A DNA stretch of 64,000 bases from Laccaria trichodermophora. Lineage: Eukaryota > Basidiomycota > Agaricomycetes > Agaricales > Hydnangiaceae. Within the stretch, counting starts at the first letter, position 1. Every line of letters starts with the position of its first letter. This document shows positions 20,183-31,495 of this stretch, in pieces. The position numbers were made by a program, and so were the translations under genes. The notes under the pieces were generated by a model that saw only the letters and a list, made by a program, of their open reading frames with translations, was not told the DNA's origin and did not search any database. The stretch is from positions 1 through 64,000 of the forward strand of contig JACTVC010000002.1 of assembly GCA_018417955.1 (NCBI GenBank), in the 5' to 3' direction.

Positions 20183-22177
20183 ATGGTCTACTCATGCGGT
20201 CGCCACGCGCTGCAGTTGGCAGTATGGGGCTTGTCGAGCATTGTCTTTGTGCAGAGTGTGATTACGCCCTTCATGCCACAGGTCTGTCATCGTATTTCAA
20301 CAGAGCGAACGCCATGCTCACCCATTCCTCTAGTCTTTCTTTTTTGATTGGAACCCTCCTGGCCAAACATACCCGGTCCCCGTTACCGGTCAGATTATCT
20401 CTCTACCACCTTGACGCTATATTCATATTGCATGCTAGTTCAATGCGGGAACATACACATCGTGTGGGGCCGGGGTACTGCAACGGGGTCCGTCCTCTTG
20501 TTCACATCCATTCTCTTTGCTTATTTATTATCTCACAGGCCCAACCCTGTGGGACCGTATTACCTCCAGGTTTATACATCGTCAGTGAACGGAGCACTGC
20601 CTGATGTTTCTTGCCTTAATCTGTGGCAATTCTAGGATATATCAAGTCCCGATCATCATTCCTGTCGGCGACGTTCTGATCTATGTAAGTCTCCATCAAC
20701 CAACAACGTTTGCACACGATATGAAATGATTCTCCAGGATTGGGCCGTTCCCTTTCCGCCAGGCACTCTTGTAGGCTCGCTCCCTTTCCCTGTTGTATAG
20801 TATTTGATTATTTTTTGGATGCGTAGTATCAGATATGCATGGTGTGTCTATTCCCAACTTCTCGCGTCCTCAGTATTCTAAGTCAACCCGCCAGTTTGAC
20901 AGATACGGAAACACCGGAGGATGTCAAGCTACGTACACGGTCATTGCTAATACCACTGGAACACCCTCGTGTGCCAATGTCACGCTCCCCCACACTCTTT
21001 CTATAGACGCTCAAGTAGACAATGGTCCGATATCGCAGTACGGCTGGGTTGATCAAGTTAGTTCCCGTTCCTCAAATTCTCAACGTTCTCCGCTCTAACA
21101 CTCAGCCAAGTGCACAGATATTTCCATTACTCCGAAAAATGGGACTCCGCCGTATACAGTCACTGTAAGTTTGCGTATTCAGCTTGATCTCCGATTCTTT
21201 AACTAACGAAATTTCCTCAGATTGCTCCCTCTCTCCATCCCCCGTCCAATATCACCATTGCCCAAGTAAATACAAGCTTCAACTGGACTGTTAATTTATC
21301 ATGGTCGTCGCCGTTCTTTTTGAGCGTCGTTGATTCGGCCGGCAACATGTGGGCCAATGGACTCCTGCATAGCGGCCAAGGAAAGACCTCAAGTTGTCTT
21401 GCTGGCAACGCTACCATGAACGCGTGAGTGATAATGCGACCCCCCCACTTGATGTTCTGAAGCTGGATCTACAGTTCCGGATTGAAACCAGTCGTTGTTA
21501 TAGGTTCCGGTATTGGCGGTTTGGCTCTTGGATTGTTCGTTGGAATATTGTTGACCGCCCTGATTGTCAAGAAGAAGTACAAGAAGGGTGACAACCCCGT
21601 GTATCTGGCTGCGTCCCCCCCAGCTTCACCTCCTTTCTCGTCCTTCGGTCCCCCAACCACCCCCGGACTCACTTCCAACTATACCCCTGTACCCTCATCA
21701 CCCTTCGGCGTTTTGCATAATTCCATGGGAAGCAGTAACCAATCGTCTTTCGGCCAATCCGTCAGTCAGTTAGGTCGGTCGTCGCCATACGCTGCTGATC
21801 CCTTCATGACTGGAGAACATGGTCGCCTCAACCCCGAACCTGCCTCTTTTCTTCGTCCATCATCCAGCAGCAGTGCCTACGCCGGCGGGCCCACTGCACC
21901 GCAAAACCAGGTTTACGTTGTCCACAATGGTAGCCAATCACCACCCGTTACGATCTACCACGAAGATGGTGCGCAAATTGTCGAGCTACCACCCAGTTAC
22001 GCCGCGGGAGCTTCCACTAGCCGTGGGGACGGAGCCGATGCGCTCAGCGACGGTAGAAGTGATGGAGGACGAACGGCCACCACGGACGCCACGTCGCTTC
22101 TTCAGGAGCAGAGTAGGGCATACTACATGACCAAAAAACCAGCAAATGGGATTTATTCGGGTGGTCCGACTCGTTAG
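20183..22177 (+). CDS. single-pass membrane protein, family member 1 (complete)
   Basis: First complete member of a four-copy family. ATG 20183 gives MVYSCGRHALQLAVWGLSSI, a signal/anchor. About a dozen exons then join by short GT-AG introns: SFFFDWNPPGQTYPVPVT, VQCGNIHIVWGRGTATG, PNPVGPYYLQVYTS, VPIIIPVGDVLIY, DWAVPFPPGTL, YQICM, FDRYGNTGGCQATYTV, then CTDISITPKNGTPPYTVT, IAPSLHPPSNITI, FFLSVVDSAGNMWANGLLHS and SSCLAG. A membrane helix follows (IGGLALGLFVGILLTALIV, then KKKYKK), then a long Ser/Pro-rich tail with SPPVTIYHEDG and IVELPPSY. Several N-glycosylation sequons (NTT, NVT, NIT, NLS) support an outside N-terminal part. I recognise the family as a common uncharacterised basidiomycete surface protein. 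Ligand and partners unknown. Confidence 0.75.
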
Positions 22178-22830
22178 GACACCTATATTTTCCGCACATC
22201 AGTATAATTTGTAAAGCTCCATAATATCTGCCCTCGCACCATCATCTATACCCTCTATGATTTGTTGTCCCAGTCAAATTTCAGTGTTTTCGACGTGAGC
22301 ACGAGAACAAATGGCGAAAAAGAGAAGATAAAGAAAGGCAAATATGTAACAAATAAACCAAAAACAAACGTCAGTAAATTGTCAACGTTGCAACAACTAT
22401 CCATCGAGATCATCCCTCACTGAGTCACGCCGACTGACTGGCCAATTGCTCGCAACATTTTGTGCAATTTCAAGTGCAACCTGCGGTACGATTTTACATG
22501 GTCTGTTGACGGCCTGTGCCAAAGCGCAATCCGATTCCGACGGAGGTAAGGTTTGACTGAACTAAAACGCCCGAATCACCTTGTCTCTTGGCAGGACCGT
22601 GGACCCTTGGTTTAACTTCAATGAGTGGGACTCACTTGGCGTTATCTACACTATACACTAGACATGGGAATCCGGGGCCTCGTCCGTACTTATCAGCTGA
22701 GCACAAGGGGCCGCGAGGCATAGTGAACACTGAAGCTCGGCTTGCTTGGCAAACGAAGGCGGTCCTTACCTCCCAGGCCCCACTCGTTGCCAATCCTCTC
22801 GTTCTTCTCGCCTCAGCCTCATCACGACTA
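22178..22830. other. intergenic, start of duplicated block
   Basis: 3' sequence of the first membrane gene, then from about 22620 sequence matching (inverted) 39490-39690. No gene besides the upstream part of the next one. Confidence 0.55.
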
Positions 22831-24770
22831 ATGACCATTTACGCACACGGCCGGCGCTGGGCGAAGGTAATGTTCTGGGTATTGACAAGCGTTGTCCTGG
22901 GGCAGGGTGTGATCACACCTCTCATACCGTTGGTGCGTTATCGAATTTATAGTAGGGGGACACCGGGTTATCTGACTGTTCAATAGTCCTTCTTGTTTGA
23001 TTGGAATCCACCTGGCCAACGGTACCCAATCCCAGTCACAGGTCTGCCCTCGTCCTTGTGACTATTTCCCCGGCGTTCGCTCAATCCTTTCTGCGCATCC
23101 TTAGCTCAATGCGAGAAAATACATATTGTTTGGGCGCGAGGTGCTGCCACAGGGTTTGCTTCTTCCCGCTGGTTGCCTCCAATCACTGCATATCTTCTCA
23201 GTCCAGATAATATTGGTCCTTATTACCTCCAAGTCTACACATCGTCAGTGAATGAGCAGTCGCCTTGTATCACCTTCCTCACTTCACAATTTTAGGCTTT
23301 ACCTCGCTCCGATCATCATCCCCGTCGGTGACGTTTTGACCTACGTAGGTTTCTCTCGAGTAGTTATGAATTCCCCTGAACGATGACATGCGTCAGGACT
23401 GGGCTGTTCCTTTTCCCCCCGGGACTTTGGTAAGCGCTTTGCCGTTCCAAGCTCGACATGAGACTCACCTCTCGGGTGACATAGTATCAAATATGCATGG
23501 TGGGTAAACTCCAATATCGACTGTCGTCTACCGATTTATAAACCTTGAGCAGTTTGACAAAAACGGGCACACGGGCGGGTGTCAAGCAGCATATACAGTT
23601 ACTTCCCCCACTACTGAACCTACCTGCGCAAACGTTACCTTGCCACCCCTTCTTTCTGTTGATGCCCAAGTCAATAACGGTCCAATGTCGAGGTACGGAT
23701 GGATCGAACAAGTTGGTTTTGGTCCATCATATCCGTAATCCCTAATTGCTGATTCCCCTGTCCAAGTGTTCCGATATTTCTGTTACCCCCAAGAACGGAA
23801 CTCCCCCGTACACTCTTACGGTACGCTCTCGACTTCCTCGACGTCGTTCGCATCAACCCATAAATCATGATATTGCGCAGGTTGCTCCTTCCCTCCATCC
23901 TCCATACAACATCACGAGCTCGGATATGAAGAGCATCAATTGGACAGTTACATTGTCATGGGCGTCGCCGTTTTTTATAAGTGTCGTCGATTCCGCCGGT
24001 AACATGTGGGCCAACGGACTTTTACACAGTGGCTCTGGGCCTAACACTGCCTGTCTTTCTGGTGGTACAGCCCAAGCGATGAGGTGAGTGAAGTGGGCCG
24101 ATCTTTTTCACTATATCCCTTCTCAGAATCAATAAATAGCCCCCATATGGTCAAACCGGTTATCGCCATTGGTGCGGGTGCTAGTGGACTAGGCCTTGGG
24201 CTTCTTATACTGGTCGTCGTATTATTCTGCCAGCGGCACCGCCGTCATCTCAAGAAAAGATATGTGGATCGTGATCCTCCCACTACCCCAGGAGCCTTAT
24301 CAACGCAGCAAACGCCAGCGGCTTCGAGGAATCTTAGGAACAATTTGCTGGGAACTACCAACCGATTACCGACTTACAACATCGAGCCCTTCATAATGCC
24401 TGGTGAAGAAGAGCCTCTCAGCCGTGAATCGGGTTCACCCCTTCCCAGCGCGACTGGTCGTACGCTATCCTCTGACAACTCCTTTGGTGCGCACAACCAA
24501 ATCTACGTCGTTCACCATGATAGCCAAGCTCCGCCTGTGACTATCTATCACGAGGATGGTACGCGCATCGTCGAATTGCCGCCTAGGTACCCTGCTAGCG
24601 GTTCCGGTCGGAGCGAAGGGGCGAATGAGACGCGGGCTGGGAGAGGCAGTACGAGTGATAGCAGAAGCGATGGGGAACGAGCGGCCGTAACCGCAACCGC
24701 AACTCAGAGAATTCTTAGGGAGCATCGAAGACCAAACGTTTCCAAAAAGTCTCTTGGGGAGGGGGGTTGA
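22831..24770 (+). CDS. single-pass membrane protein, family member 2
   Basis: Same architecture as the gene at 20183. ATG 22831 gives MTIYAHGRRWAKVMFWVLTS (signal/anchor). Exons give SFLFDWNPPGQRYPIPVT, QCEKIHIVWARGAATG, PDNIGPYYLQVYTS, LAPIIIPVGDVLTY, DWAVPFPPGTL, YQICM, FDKNGHTGGCQAAYTV, CSDISVTPKNGTPPYTLT, VAPSLHPPYNITS, FFISVVDSAGNMWANGLLHS and TACLSGG. The helix (ASGLGLGLLILVVVLFC, then QRHRRHLKKR) is preceded by SPHMVKPVIAIGAG, joined through an AATAG acceptor near 24142. The tail has APPVTIYHEDG and IVELPPRY and ends KKSLGEGG. It is the closest relative of the inverted gene at 37531-39488. All splice junctions appear intact. Confidence 0.75.
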
Positions 24771-25273
24771 TTTAATAACGCAATGAGTTGAAGGGTTTGA
24801 TATCGACCTACTATTTCAAATACTTCAGGACAGCGCGTTGGTTTGGTTGGGTAACCCAGGCGGCTATAATTTGGGGCGTGCACTGCGGATATCCGAGTCA
24901 CTGTTATTGGGGGTTATTTTTCCTGCTTGCTCTTCTCGATTGATAGTAACACCACGCGCCGCTGAGCCCCAATGAATATTCTTTAGCTGAAATCAAGGAC
25001 TCATTCTAAGCGAACGTTAACTTTATCCTTTTAAGTTGCGTATATGTATCACATAATGTATGTACTACTAGTAGGCGCTCTCCTCATTCTCCTTTTGGTT
25101 CCGAGTGATTCGCGTGCACTCTCCGAAGCCAGGATCTCGATTATACTAGGCCTCGGAGTGCTGTTAGAAGTGATTATGCTACGCGGGTTGATACTGTACG
25201 TACGGCAGCTCATTTTTTCTATACAGCGAGAATACACAAGAGATGCAAAAGAACGTAGTTTGGCTCTTCTAGT
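24771..25273. other. intergenic inside duplicated block
   Basis: No supported gene. An 89-residue frame (25044-25313) runs into the tRNA-like sequence and is not credible. The 3' part (from about 25195) is one unit of a tandem duplication with 25500-25700. Confidence 0.5.
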
Positions 25274-25341
25274 AGCCAACTTGGGGATTGAACCCAAGAC
25301 CTTCGAGTTATAGCCCGACGCTCTAACCAACTGAGTCGGCC
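25274..25341 (-). pseudogene. tRNA-Ile pseudogene
   Basis: Compared with the intact tRNA at 25585-25658, this copy lacks the four bases TAGC that form the 5' side of the D stem, and has a six-base anticodon loop (CTATAA) and a mismatch in the anticodon stem. The T arm and acceptor 3' side are preserved. It cannot fold as a tRNA. Confidence 0.75.
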
Positions 25342-25584
25342 AATACAGTATTTTAAATATTCGCTACCGAAGTTACTTGCTATTTAGTAACCACCCACAG
25401 TTCGGTTCCTGGTCAAGATCTCCACCAAATTTAAGTTCTGTATGCAATACCTTATTACTCCGTACTAAAAACGAATTCGAACGTTGTAGGTTCGGCGGTT
25501 CGTATATGTTACCTTTTTTCCATACAGCGGGAATACATAAGAGATGCAAAAGAATGTGTTTCGTAGATTTTATTCAACTATAAC

Positions 25585-25658
25585 TGGCCAACTTGGGGAT
25601 TGAACCCAAGACCTTCGAGTTATTAGCTCGACGCTCTAACCAGCTGAGCTAGTCGGCC
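25585..25658 (-). tRNA. tRNA-Ile (anticodon AAT)
   Basis: 74 bases, minus strand. The acceptor GGCCGAC pairs with GTTGGCC (one G-U), D arm GCTC/GAGC, anticodon stem TCGAG/CTCGA with loop CTAATAA (anticodon AAT, read AAU, decoding isoleucine as inosine), T stem TTGGG/CCCAA with loop TTCAATC, discriminator A. No intron. It lies within the duplicated block; the copies at 25274-25341 and 37095-37172 are defective. Confidence 0.9.
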
Positions 25659-26117
25659 AACTTGAATTCAGTATTTCAAATATTCGCTACAGAAGTTCAA
25701 TCCCTGGTCAACACCTGCACCCATGCATCCTGAATTCACATCAAATAAAAGTTTCGTCAAGGAACGGAGGAGTTCCAGACCACCTCCGCTTGTATAGAAT
25801 TCTAGATACTTGGGTATATGCGCGGTACGTAGTAAGTCATGTAGCTGAATGAGATTGTAATCATGGAAAGGCCAAGGATGTGCGTGGGTCGTCGTCATAA
25901 GTGGGTAGGTGGGAGGGGGAATAGAGGTGCAGAGGAATGGAATGGAAAAGGAAGGGAGGGGCGGAGCAGATTACAATACATACAGAAGAATGGATGTCTG
26001 GAAGGTATGTATAGAGCAAAGCATGTCGACAGCGATGTGCGAGAACGAGAAGGGGTCAAGGATGGGAATGTATACAGAGATTGATTTTTGATAGATAGGT
26101 AAATGCATACTCGCCCA
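25659..26117. other. intergenic inside duplicated block
   Basis: No gene is supported. It matches, in inverted orientation, 36605-37090 of arm 2, including the purine-rich part (25900-26000 here). Confidence 0.6.
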
Positions 26118-26984
26118 TCAGTTCTCCTTCATCTCCTCGTCAATCCTCTCACTCTGTACAACCGAGAGCCCCCTCGCGCGTGACTTAGCCTTGAGACCGA
26201 GGGGCACTCCTTGACCTTGAACTTGACTTTGTGGAGCAGGTGCGAACGCCATACGCTGTCCCGCTTGAGGTATGGGTAACGCAGGGAGGGGCACAGTAGG
26301 GGGCGGTACGGCTGGAGCTGTGAGTTTACGTACGCCTCGCCTTGGTCTGCATCAAATGTTATCAGCAAACCCGGAAAAAAAAAAAAAGAAAGAAAAGTAC
26401 CTCAAAAGACCACCGACACTACCACTCCTCATCCGTCCCACGAGACTCGTACTCTCACAAGCCACGTTCCGTACATCGTTCCCACCGAGGCCAAGTCCAA
26501 GGGAAAGTTCTCCCGCCTGAACGAGGCTCCCGCTCCGACTTCTTGCTCCTGCGAATCCACCGGGGGGAGGAGGGAGGTGTCGTTGTAGTTGCAGCGCAGC
26601 ACCCGCTGTACGTGCCGGAGAGCGAATAGCGTTCATGGGTGAGGCTGCTAGCGTGATGCTTGAACGGCGTTTACGTAGGCGGGGTTGGGACTGTTGTCTT
26701 GGTAGGACGTGAGTCTGAGTCTGACTCGAATTCGTAAGTGGGCCGCGATTCGTTTGTGTCGGCGTAGCATCCCTATCAACATCCATGTCGAGTCCAACTT
26801 GTTCGACGTCGCTGTCGTCTGGTATAGGTATAGGCGACGACGGGCGGGCTGGAGACGGGGTTGTTATTGGTGAGAGGTAGGTCTCTCCGCGTTGTTTTGT
26901 AGGTGTATGTGGGGAGGTAGAGGTAAAGTAGGCATGATGAGGAGCGAGGAGGCCTGATGAGAAGAATGCTGAGTAGGTTGTCAT
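26118..26984 (-). CDS. Pro/Ser-rich protein of unknown function, 2 exons
   Basis: ATG 26984 (MTTYSAFFSSGLLAPHHAYF) begins exon 1 (26984-26401). An intron (26400-26347) with a poly-T tract leads to exon 2 (26346-26118), which starts PRRGVRKLTAPAVPPP and ends SERIDEEMKEN; about 270 residues. It is low-complexity: SSPIPIPDDSDVE, ASPMNAIRSPARTAG, RHLPPPPGGF, LVGRMRSGSVGGLL, QVQGVPLGLKAKSR. No domain, signal peptide or helix is seen; likely disordered and perhaps a regulatory protein (inference only). Arm 2 holds a dead copy (34736-35798), so this is the copy that can still make the protein. Confidence 0.6.
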
Positions 26985-27129
26985 GTTGAGGTGAGGACAA
27001 CGTTCAAGTTGGTGGTTTTGAATGAAGTTGGTTCGACTTTTCCTTTTTCGGCAGTGGCCACAAATTGAAATTGGTGCATAGGCGTGAGTGAATGTTGGTT
27101 AAGCAGTCTTCTTCTTCATATCCTTCAGC

Positions 27130-27223
27130 TCGAGTATGGTGTAACGGCTAACATTGCCGCCTTTCATAGCTACTCATAGACTGTAGAACGCGGCAGCTCG
27201 GGGTTCGATTCCCCGTACTCGAA
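27130..27223 (+). tRNA. tRNA-Glu (anticodon TTC) with 22-nt intron
   Basis: The acceptor TCGAGTA pairs perfectly with TACTCGA (discriminator A), the D arm has GGTGTAACGGCTA, the anticodon stem GCCGC/GCGGC encloses CTTTCA|C, and the T arm is CGGGG TTCGATT CCCCG. The 22-base intron lies at 27167-27188, directly after the base 3' of the anticodon (position 37/38), the normal place for nuclear tRNA introns. Without the intron the loop is CTTTCAC. Confidence 0.9.
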
Positions 27224-28514
27224 TCTACAGAAATGGTCCTTTTACTTTTTCCTGCCCCCATCTTCCCAACTTGCCTATATCGTCATAGGTTTCTTAAAAT
27301 CTTTCCCATAGGGTACAACCACCAATCCAATTACATTTTCGGGGACAACTTGTTACGTGATTCAAAAAGGCCTCAACAAATTGGCTATATGCATACAGGT
27401 TACTAGTCGATTTCTTAAACATGTTGCCGCCGTTGAGTGAGGTCCTTCCTCATCTTGTCTTCGTCATGCCTTGACTGTGTGTGCTATAAGTATCTGAGGC
27501 TGATTCGGGCGTCTGAACGTCTTTGCCAGCAGGGTAAGAGCGACACCTAAGAAATCTAAATTTCTGGATTCATGAATAACTTCAGGGGGCACAGATCTCG
27601 GCATTATTTGGGCAGGTCTCTCGAGAACTGGCAAGCGCAGTCTGAAAAAAATAAAAAGGATGGGGCCGGGGGACTGGTAGGGGGATACGAAAATGAATGA
27701 CTGCGCGAACATATAAGTTTTGGAAGGGCGATGCTGGTCAAATTGAGGTCAAGGTCTCTGAGTCCACGCCTCGATTAGTTAAGTTTGGTTACAGAAACTT
27801 ATTGAATCGCCAGTTGTGAAGGGATCCTTTTGATTATCTGGGCTGACTTTTTTGGTGAAGTTGACGTACTGGCGCCGCTAATGAACAGTCCCATTGATAT
27901 TTTTGGGAAGAATGAGACTATTCATGTACATAAGAAGGCTCGTCCAGCTGGATGGAATGTGATACATGAGAGAAAAACTCAAGGGCCCGGGCAGAGCTGG
28001 ATCCAGTGTCCAAGTACTTATGCAAATGAGGTGGGGGACAGTAATACGTGGGAGCAGAACTGAAGGGGAACCGTGCGAAATAGATTATAACGATCTGAAC
28101 GAAAAAAAATGAGTCCATAGTTGTGGCCTCCTCCACAGTAGTTTCTATTGACCATGGAGAAGTCAGTCCCAGTCTCCTCGATTCGAATCCTTCAACAACA
28201 AATAGTCTACGCAAAGTGAGCAAACCTTCCCACTCATCCCAAGTTAAGTCTTTCCTCATATGTCAACTTACACAGGAGAAGAATTATCACCGCCCCACTC
28301 AAGTAAAGCAGACGAAAAAGGCTGCCATAAAATAAACAAATCCTCAAGCTCGTACGTAGGAATCGTCATCTTGCCAGTTCGGCAGTCCAGACCGAGAACT
28401 GAGCCGAGTGACTAACCAACTGAACTGAATTGGACTTCACCAACGCCGTGGTAATACATATTCTAGTAGGCTGTGCATGGTGAGCACTTCACAGACGACG
28501 ACACTTCGACCCGC
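27224..28514. other. intergenic, repeat debris with an unoccupied hAT target
   Basis: No supported gene. About 27690-27735 and 27945-28000 match the flanks of the 798-bp element at 31496-32293 (TGACTGCGCGAACATATA; GGAATGTG then ATGAGAGAAAAACTCA), with a single GGAATGTG at 27954-27961. Two minus-strand frames here (27712-27464; 28259-27918) have no recognisable content. Confidence 0.55.
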
Positions 28515-30408
28515 ATGCTCGATAGCTTGAACAACGTCGCCGTGTCGGGAGGATCCTTCATGGAAGTTCATGGAAATCTCACTACATATGAAATTCAGCA
28601 TCCAGATCATCTTACCAACAGCCAGACTGGTGCCGGGATGCAAGGTAACAAGTCGTCTTCTCATCGCCTTTGGTCTCTGAATCTTCTTTTTCCACCGTGA
28701 ACCAGGATTGAAGAAGCTCTATAAGAATATCGCCGCTGACGCGATGCACAACTCCAAAGAGCGTTACGACTCTCCCAGATGTCATCCCCTCACTCGGCGA
28801 GCGGTATTGTGCGATATCACCAGTTGGGTGTTGGATTGCTCCAAGGAAACTTCGGTTCTGTGGCTGAGCGCCCCAGCCGGATCTGGAAAATTGGCCATTT
28901 TGCAGCGAGTAGCAGAGGATTTTCATAATTCCGGTGGATTAGCTGCAAGCTTCTTTTTCTCCCGAACTGCTATCAAGAGAAACACAGACACATATCTTGT
29001 CAGCACGCTTGCTTCACAACTTGCCACCTCGATCCCACCTACTAGACCATTCATCGAGAGAGCGATAAACCGAGATCCATCCATATTCCGAAAGGACCTC
29101 TCCGAACAAATGGACCACCTTGTGGTTTATCCCCTAGTCTATGCTTCACTTCACCCTGAAAACGGTTCCCCATGGCCAACATTGCTCGTCATAGATGGGC
29201 TTGATGAGTGTCATGGGGCGGAGCACCAGGCTGAGATCCTCTCTACTCTCAAATTGGCCCTTTCACAACTCAAATCCTCTTTGCCGACACTCTACCTTCT
29301 GATTGCAAGCAGACCGGAACCAGCCATCATTACATTTTTCAACGATAAACTCTCGGATATCACTCGCCACATTGTTCTCGACGACACGTACCATCCCGAT
29401 CGTGATATTGCGACCTTTCTCCGAAGCAGTTTTTATGACATATATCACCGACACCATACTCTCTTTCCTTCCATGGCATCTCACAAGACTTGGCCCCCCG
29501 AAGATGTTATTTCTTTCTTGGTCAGAAAATCATCCGGCCAATTTATTTTTGCTGCAACTGTGGTCAGGTTCATAGATGTTGATCGAAGAAACCCAACTGC
29601 CCAGCTTCAGCTGATACTTGATATTTGCAGATCCATGGATTCTTCCAAATTTTCAGCGAAACCCTTCGGTCTACTCGATGAGCTATACAGCCAGGTCTTG
29701 AACTCCAGCGAAGAAAGGAAGCGGGCACTTTCTATACTTGGTGCCATGCTTTACTTAGGAAGTCCTGAACAAAGTCCAACCATAAATTTCCTCCTGCCAC
29801 TTCTCCGAATTGAACCAGAAGACGCGACAATAATTTTCTGGGATTTGCATTCCATCGTCCACGTTCCTGCCTCTCACGATCAGCCCATTAATTTCTATCA
29901 CGCATCTTTTCGAGATTTTCTCCTGGATCGACACAGGGCAGGTAATCTATTTATTGATGCTTGCCAGGTGCATCAATTGCTTCTTAAAATGTGCATCCGA
30001 ACCCTGTCTGCCAGGTCCAGGAAACGTTGGACTCCGACAAAGTCAATAATAAAACAATATAGCACCCAGCATTGGCTCACTCACTATCTCAGTGGCGATG
30101 ACCTGAAGCCCGGCTTTTTGGATAAGACTCTTAAAGAGTCCAATTTAGAAATATGGCTGCCAAAGTTGCATGATTCTGACAGTGTATCTGACTTTGTTTC
30201 CTGGTGGGACGACTTTGCAGCAATGCGAGGCCGGTTCCACAGTCGAGTGAGTGTATCTGGCCAATGGTACTTTGCAAAACTCACGCTTTCATCAACATCT
30301 AGTGTGATACAGGGAGGTGTTCGTCTCTATGTCGTCGATGCACTTCTGTTTTTGATTGCTACATCATTCACCATTTCCAACACCACTATGAATGCCCGAC
30401 TGTTCTAA
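28515..30408 (+). CDS. NACHT-domain STAND NTPase (NLR-like)
   Basis: Exon 1 (28515-28644) reads MLDSLNNVAVSGGSFMEVHG, the short N-terminal motif usual for agaric NACHT proteins. The intron 28645-28705 (GTAACA...CCAG) joins exon 2 at G|GA, giving GLKKLYKNIAADAMHNS and CHPLTRRAVLCDITSWV. The NACHT domain follows, with Walker A as APAGSGKLAIL, a sensor-like SFFFSR, Walker B TLLVIDGLDECHG and LYLLIASRPEPAI, and then the winged-helix part (LDELYSQVL, FRDFLLDRHRAGNLF). The gene ends at 30408 without WD40, TPR or ankyrin repeats. Such proteins act as nucleotide-dependent switches in fungal non-self recognition and programmed cell death. Walker A has Leu where Ser/Thr should follow the Lys. About 610 residues. 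Confidence 0.8.
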
Positions 30409-31061
30409 TGGCCCTCATGTGGTTGGCACTGCTCCTAGCCACAGACTCACCTGCACCACGCTTCAATGCATGTGACTCAACTTTAACCACGATACAAGAC
30501 TTTGGGCCAGGGGCAGACTGGCTATGGACAATCCCGATGTCTGTGAACAACAAATTTCAGCTCCTTGACCTGTTAATGCATTTTCTGTTGGACCATAAGC
30601 GGTCTGGTAATCTTTCTTTTGGGACTGCTACTAGCACCCTTCAACTAACCACCTCCACTCATTTTGCACATGTTTGCGCACATCGGGCATGGAGTGATAT
30701 TTTGTCCTTAGACAGAGATTCCGTTGATGGATCAGAGAAAAAATGGAGGTATGTTCATATTGTACTCTCAAAGCACTGTAATGATACCTTGAACAGCATG
30801 CTCAATTGTCTATGCAATGTACTGAAGTTGTTACATGTTGGTAACTTTGGCAAGGATTCAGTTGATTTATCAGAGAAAACATGGAGGTATGTTTATATTG
30901 CACCCTCAAAACCTTGTAATGATATCTTGAGCAGCATGCTTGCTTATCTATACAAGATACTGAACCTGTTACTACAAAAGAATGCTCCTCCGAGGAACAA
31001 GATGTCACATTTCAAGGTCATCCGACAGGGCATACAGGTTGGCACTTTGAGCTCTTGTTGA
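30408..31061 (+). CDS. open frame with 50-residue internal repeat, possible decayed NACHT-gene tail
   Basis: The frame starts at the ATG overlapping the previous stop (TAATG) and gives 217 residues. It contains LMHFLLDHKRSGNLSFGTA, resembling FRDFLLDRHRAGNLF of the NACHT gene, and then two copies of a repeat (DSVDGSEKKWRYVHIVLSKH / DSVDLSEKTWRYVYIAPSKP, each followed by CND(T/I)L(N/S)SML...L). It could be a decayed duplicate of the NACHT 3' region read in a new frame, or a small gene. There is no promoter evidence, and eukaryotic TAATG overlap is not translational coupling. Confidence 0.3.
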   Translation: MALMWLALLLATDSPAPRFNACDSTLTTIQDFGPGADWLWTIPMSVNNKFQLLDLLMHFLLDHKRSGNLSFGTATSTLQLTTSTHFAHVCAHRAWSDILSLDRDSVDGSEKKWRYVHIVLSKHCNDTLNSMLNCLCNVLKLLHVGNFGKDSVDLSEKTWRYVYIAPSKPCNDILSSMLAYLYKILNLLLQKNAPPRNKMSHFKVIRQGIQVGTLSSC

Positions 31062-31495
31062 AATACCCCCAGCCCACTGCTGATCCAACATTTTTTTGAA
31101 GATGCGGCTCCATGATCTGACAGATCTCATAAATTTTGTTGAAGCTACTGGAATCCACCAGGCTTCTTTTTTAAGTCAAGTCTCACAGTGGCAATTCAAT
31201 AGGACAGGGACATTTATCCCAACCATTGTCAGACAATTCAATCTAGCAAAATGAGCAACTGAACCCTTTGGCAATGATATTTTGACAGAATGATGGTATG
31301 TATCATGGAGTGTATATATCGATCTCAATAAAACACGACTTTACAATTTTATTCACTAAGAATAAATTGCAACAATCATAAGAATCCATGGACAAGCTGA
31401 GGCAAGGACAAAGCCAACAATGAATCGAGGGGAGCACCAAAGTGAATGACTGCGCGAACATATATTGGCAGGGCGATCAGCTGTGGTGGAATGTG
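31062..31495. other. intergenic, left flank and target duplication of hAT-like element
   Basis: No gene. It ends with GGAATGTG (31488-31495), the left target duplication of the element that follows. Confidence 0.6.

Larger units (their letters stand above)
25195..25700. repeat. tandem duplication carrying a tRNA-Ile and a degenerate copy
   Basis: Unit 1 (about 25195-25390) and unit 2 (about 25495-25700) share ATACAGCG(A/G)GAATACA(C/T)AAGAGATGC, the tRNA-like core and CAGTATTT(T/C)AAATATTCGCTAC. Unit 2 has the intact tRNA and unit 1 the damaged one. Confidence 0.75.
22620..26830. repeat. segmental duplication arm 1 (inverted partner 34735-39690)
   Basis: The order membrane gene, tRNA-Ile sequences, Pro/Ser-rich gene here is repeated in reverse complement at 34735-39690: minus-strand membrane gene 37531-39488, tRNA-like 37095-37172, Pro/Ser-rich pseudogene 34736-35798. 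Coding and intron sequences and the intergenic parts match over long stretches by eye. Arm 2 is longer because of a solo LTR and a hAT-like insertion. Boundaries are approximate. Confidence 0.85.

Noticed and set aside
25044..25313. 89-residue hydrophobic frame MYHIMYVLLVG...
   Set aside because: Its 3' end lies in a tRNA-like sequence, and no relative is seen in the duplicated arm as an open frame.
30404..30412. TAATG overlap between the NACHT gene and the next frame as translational coupling
   Set aside because: This is a bacterial-type signal; the locus is eukaryotic and the second frame looks decayed.
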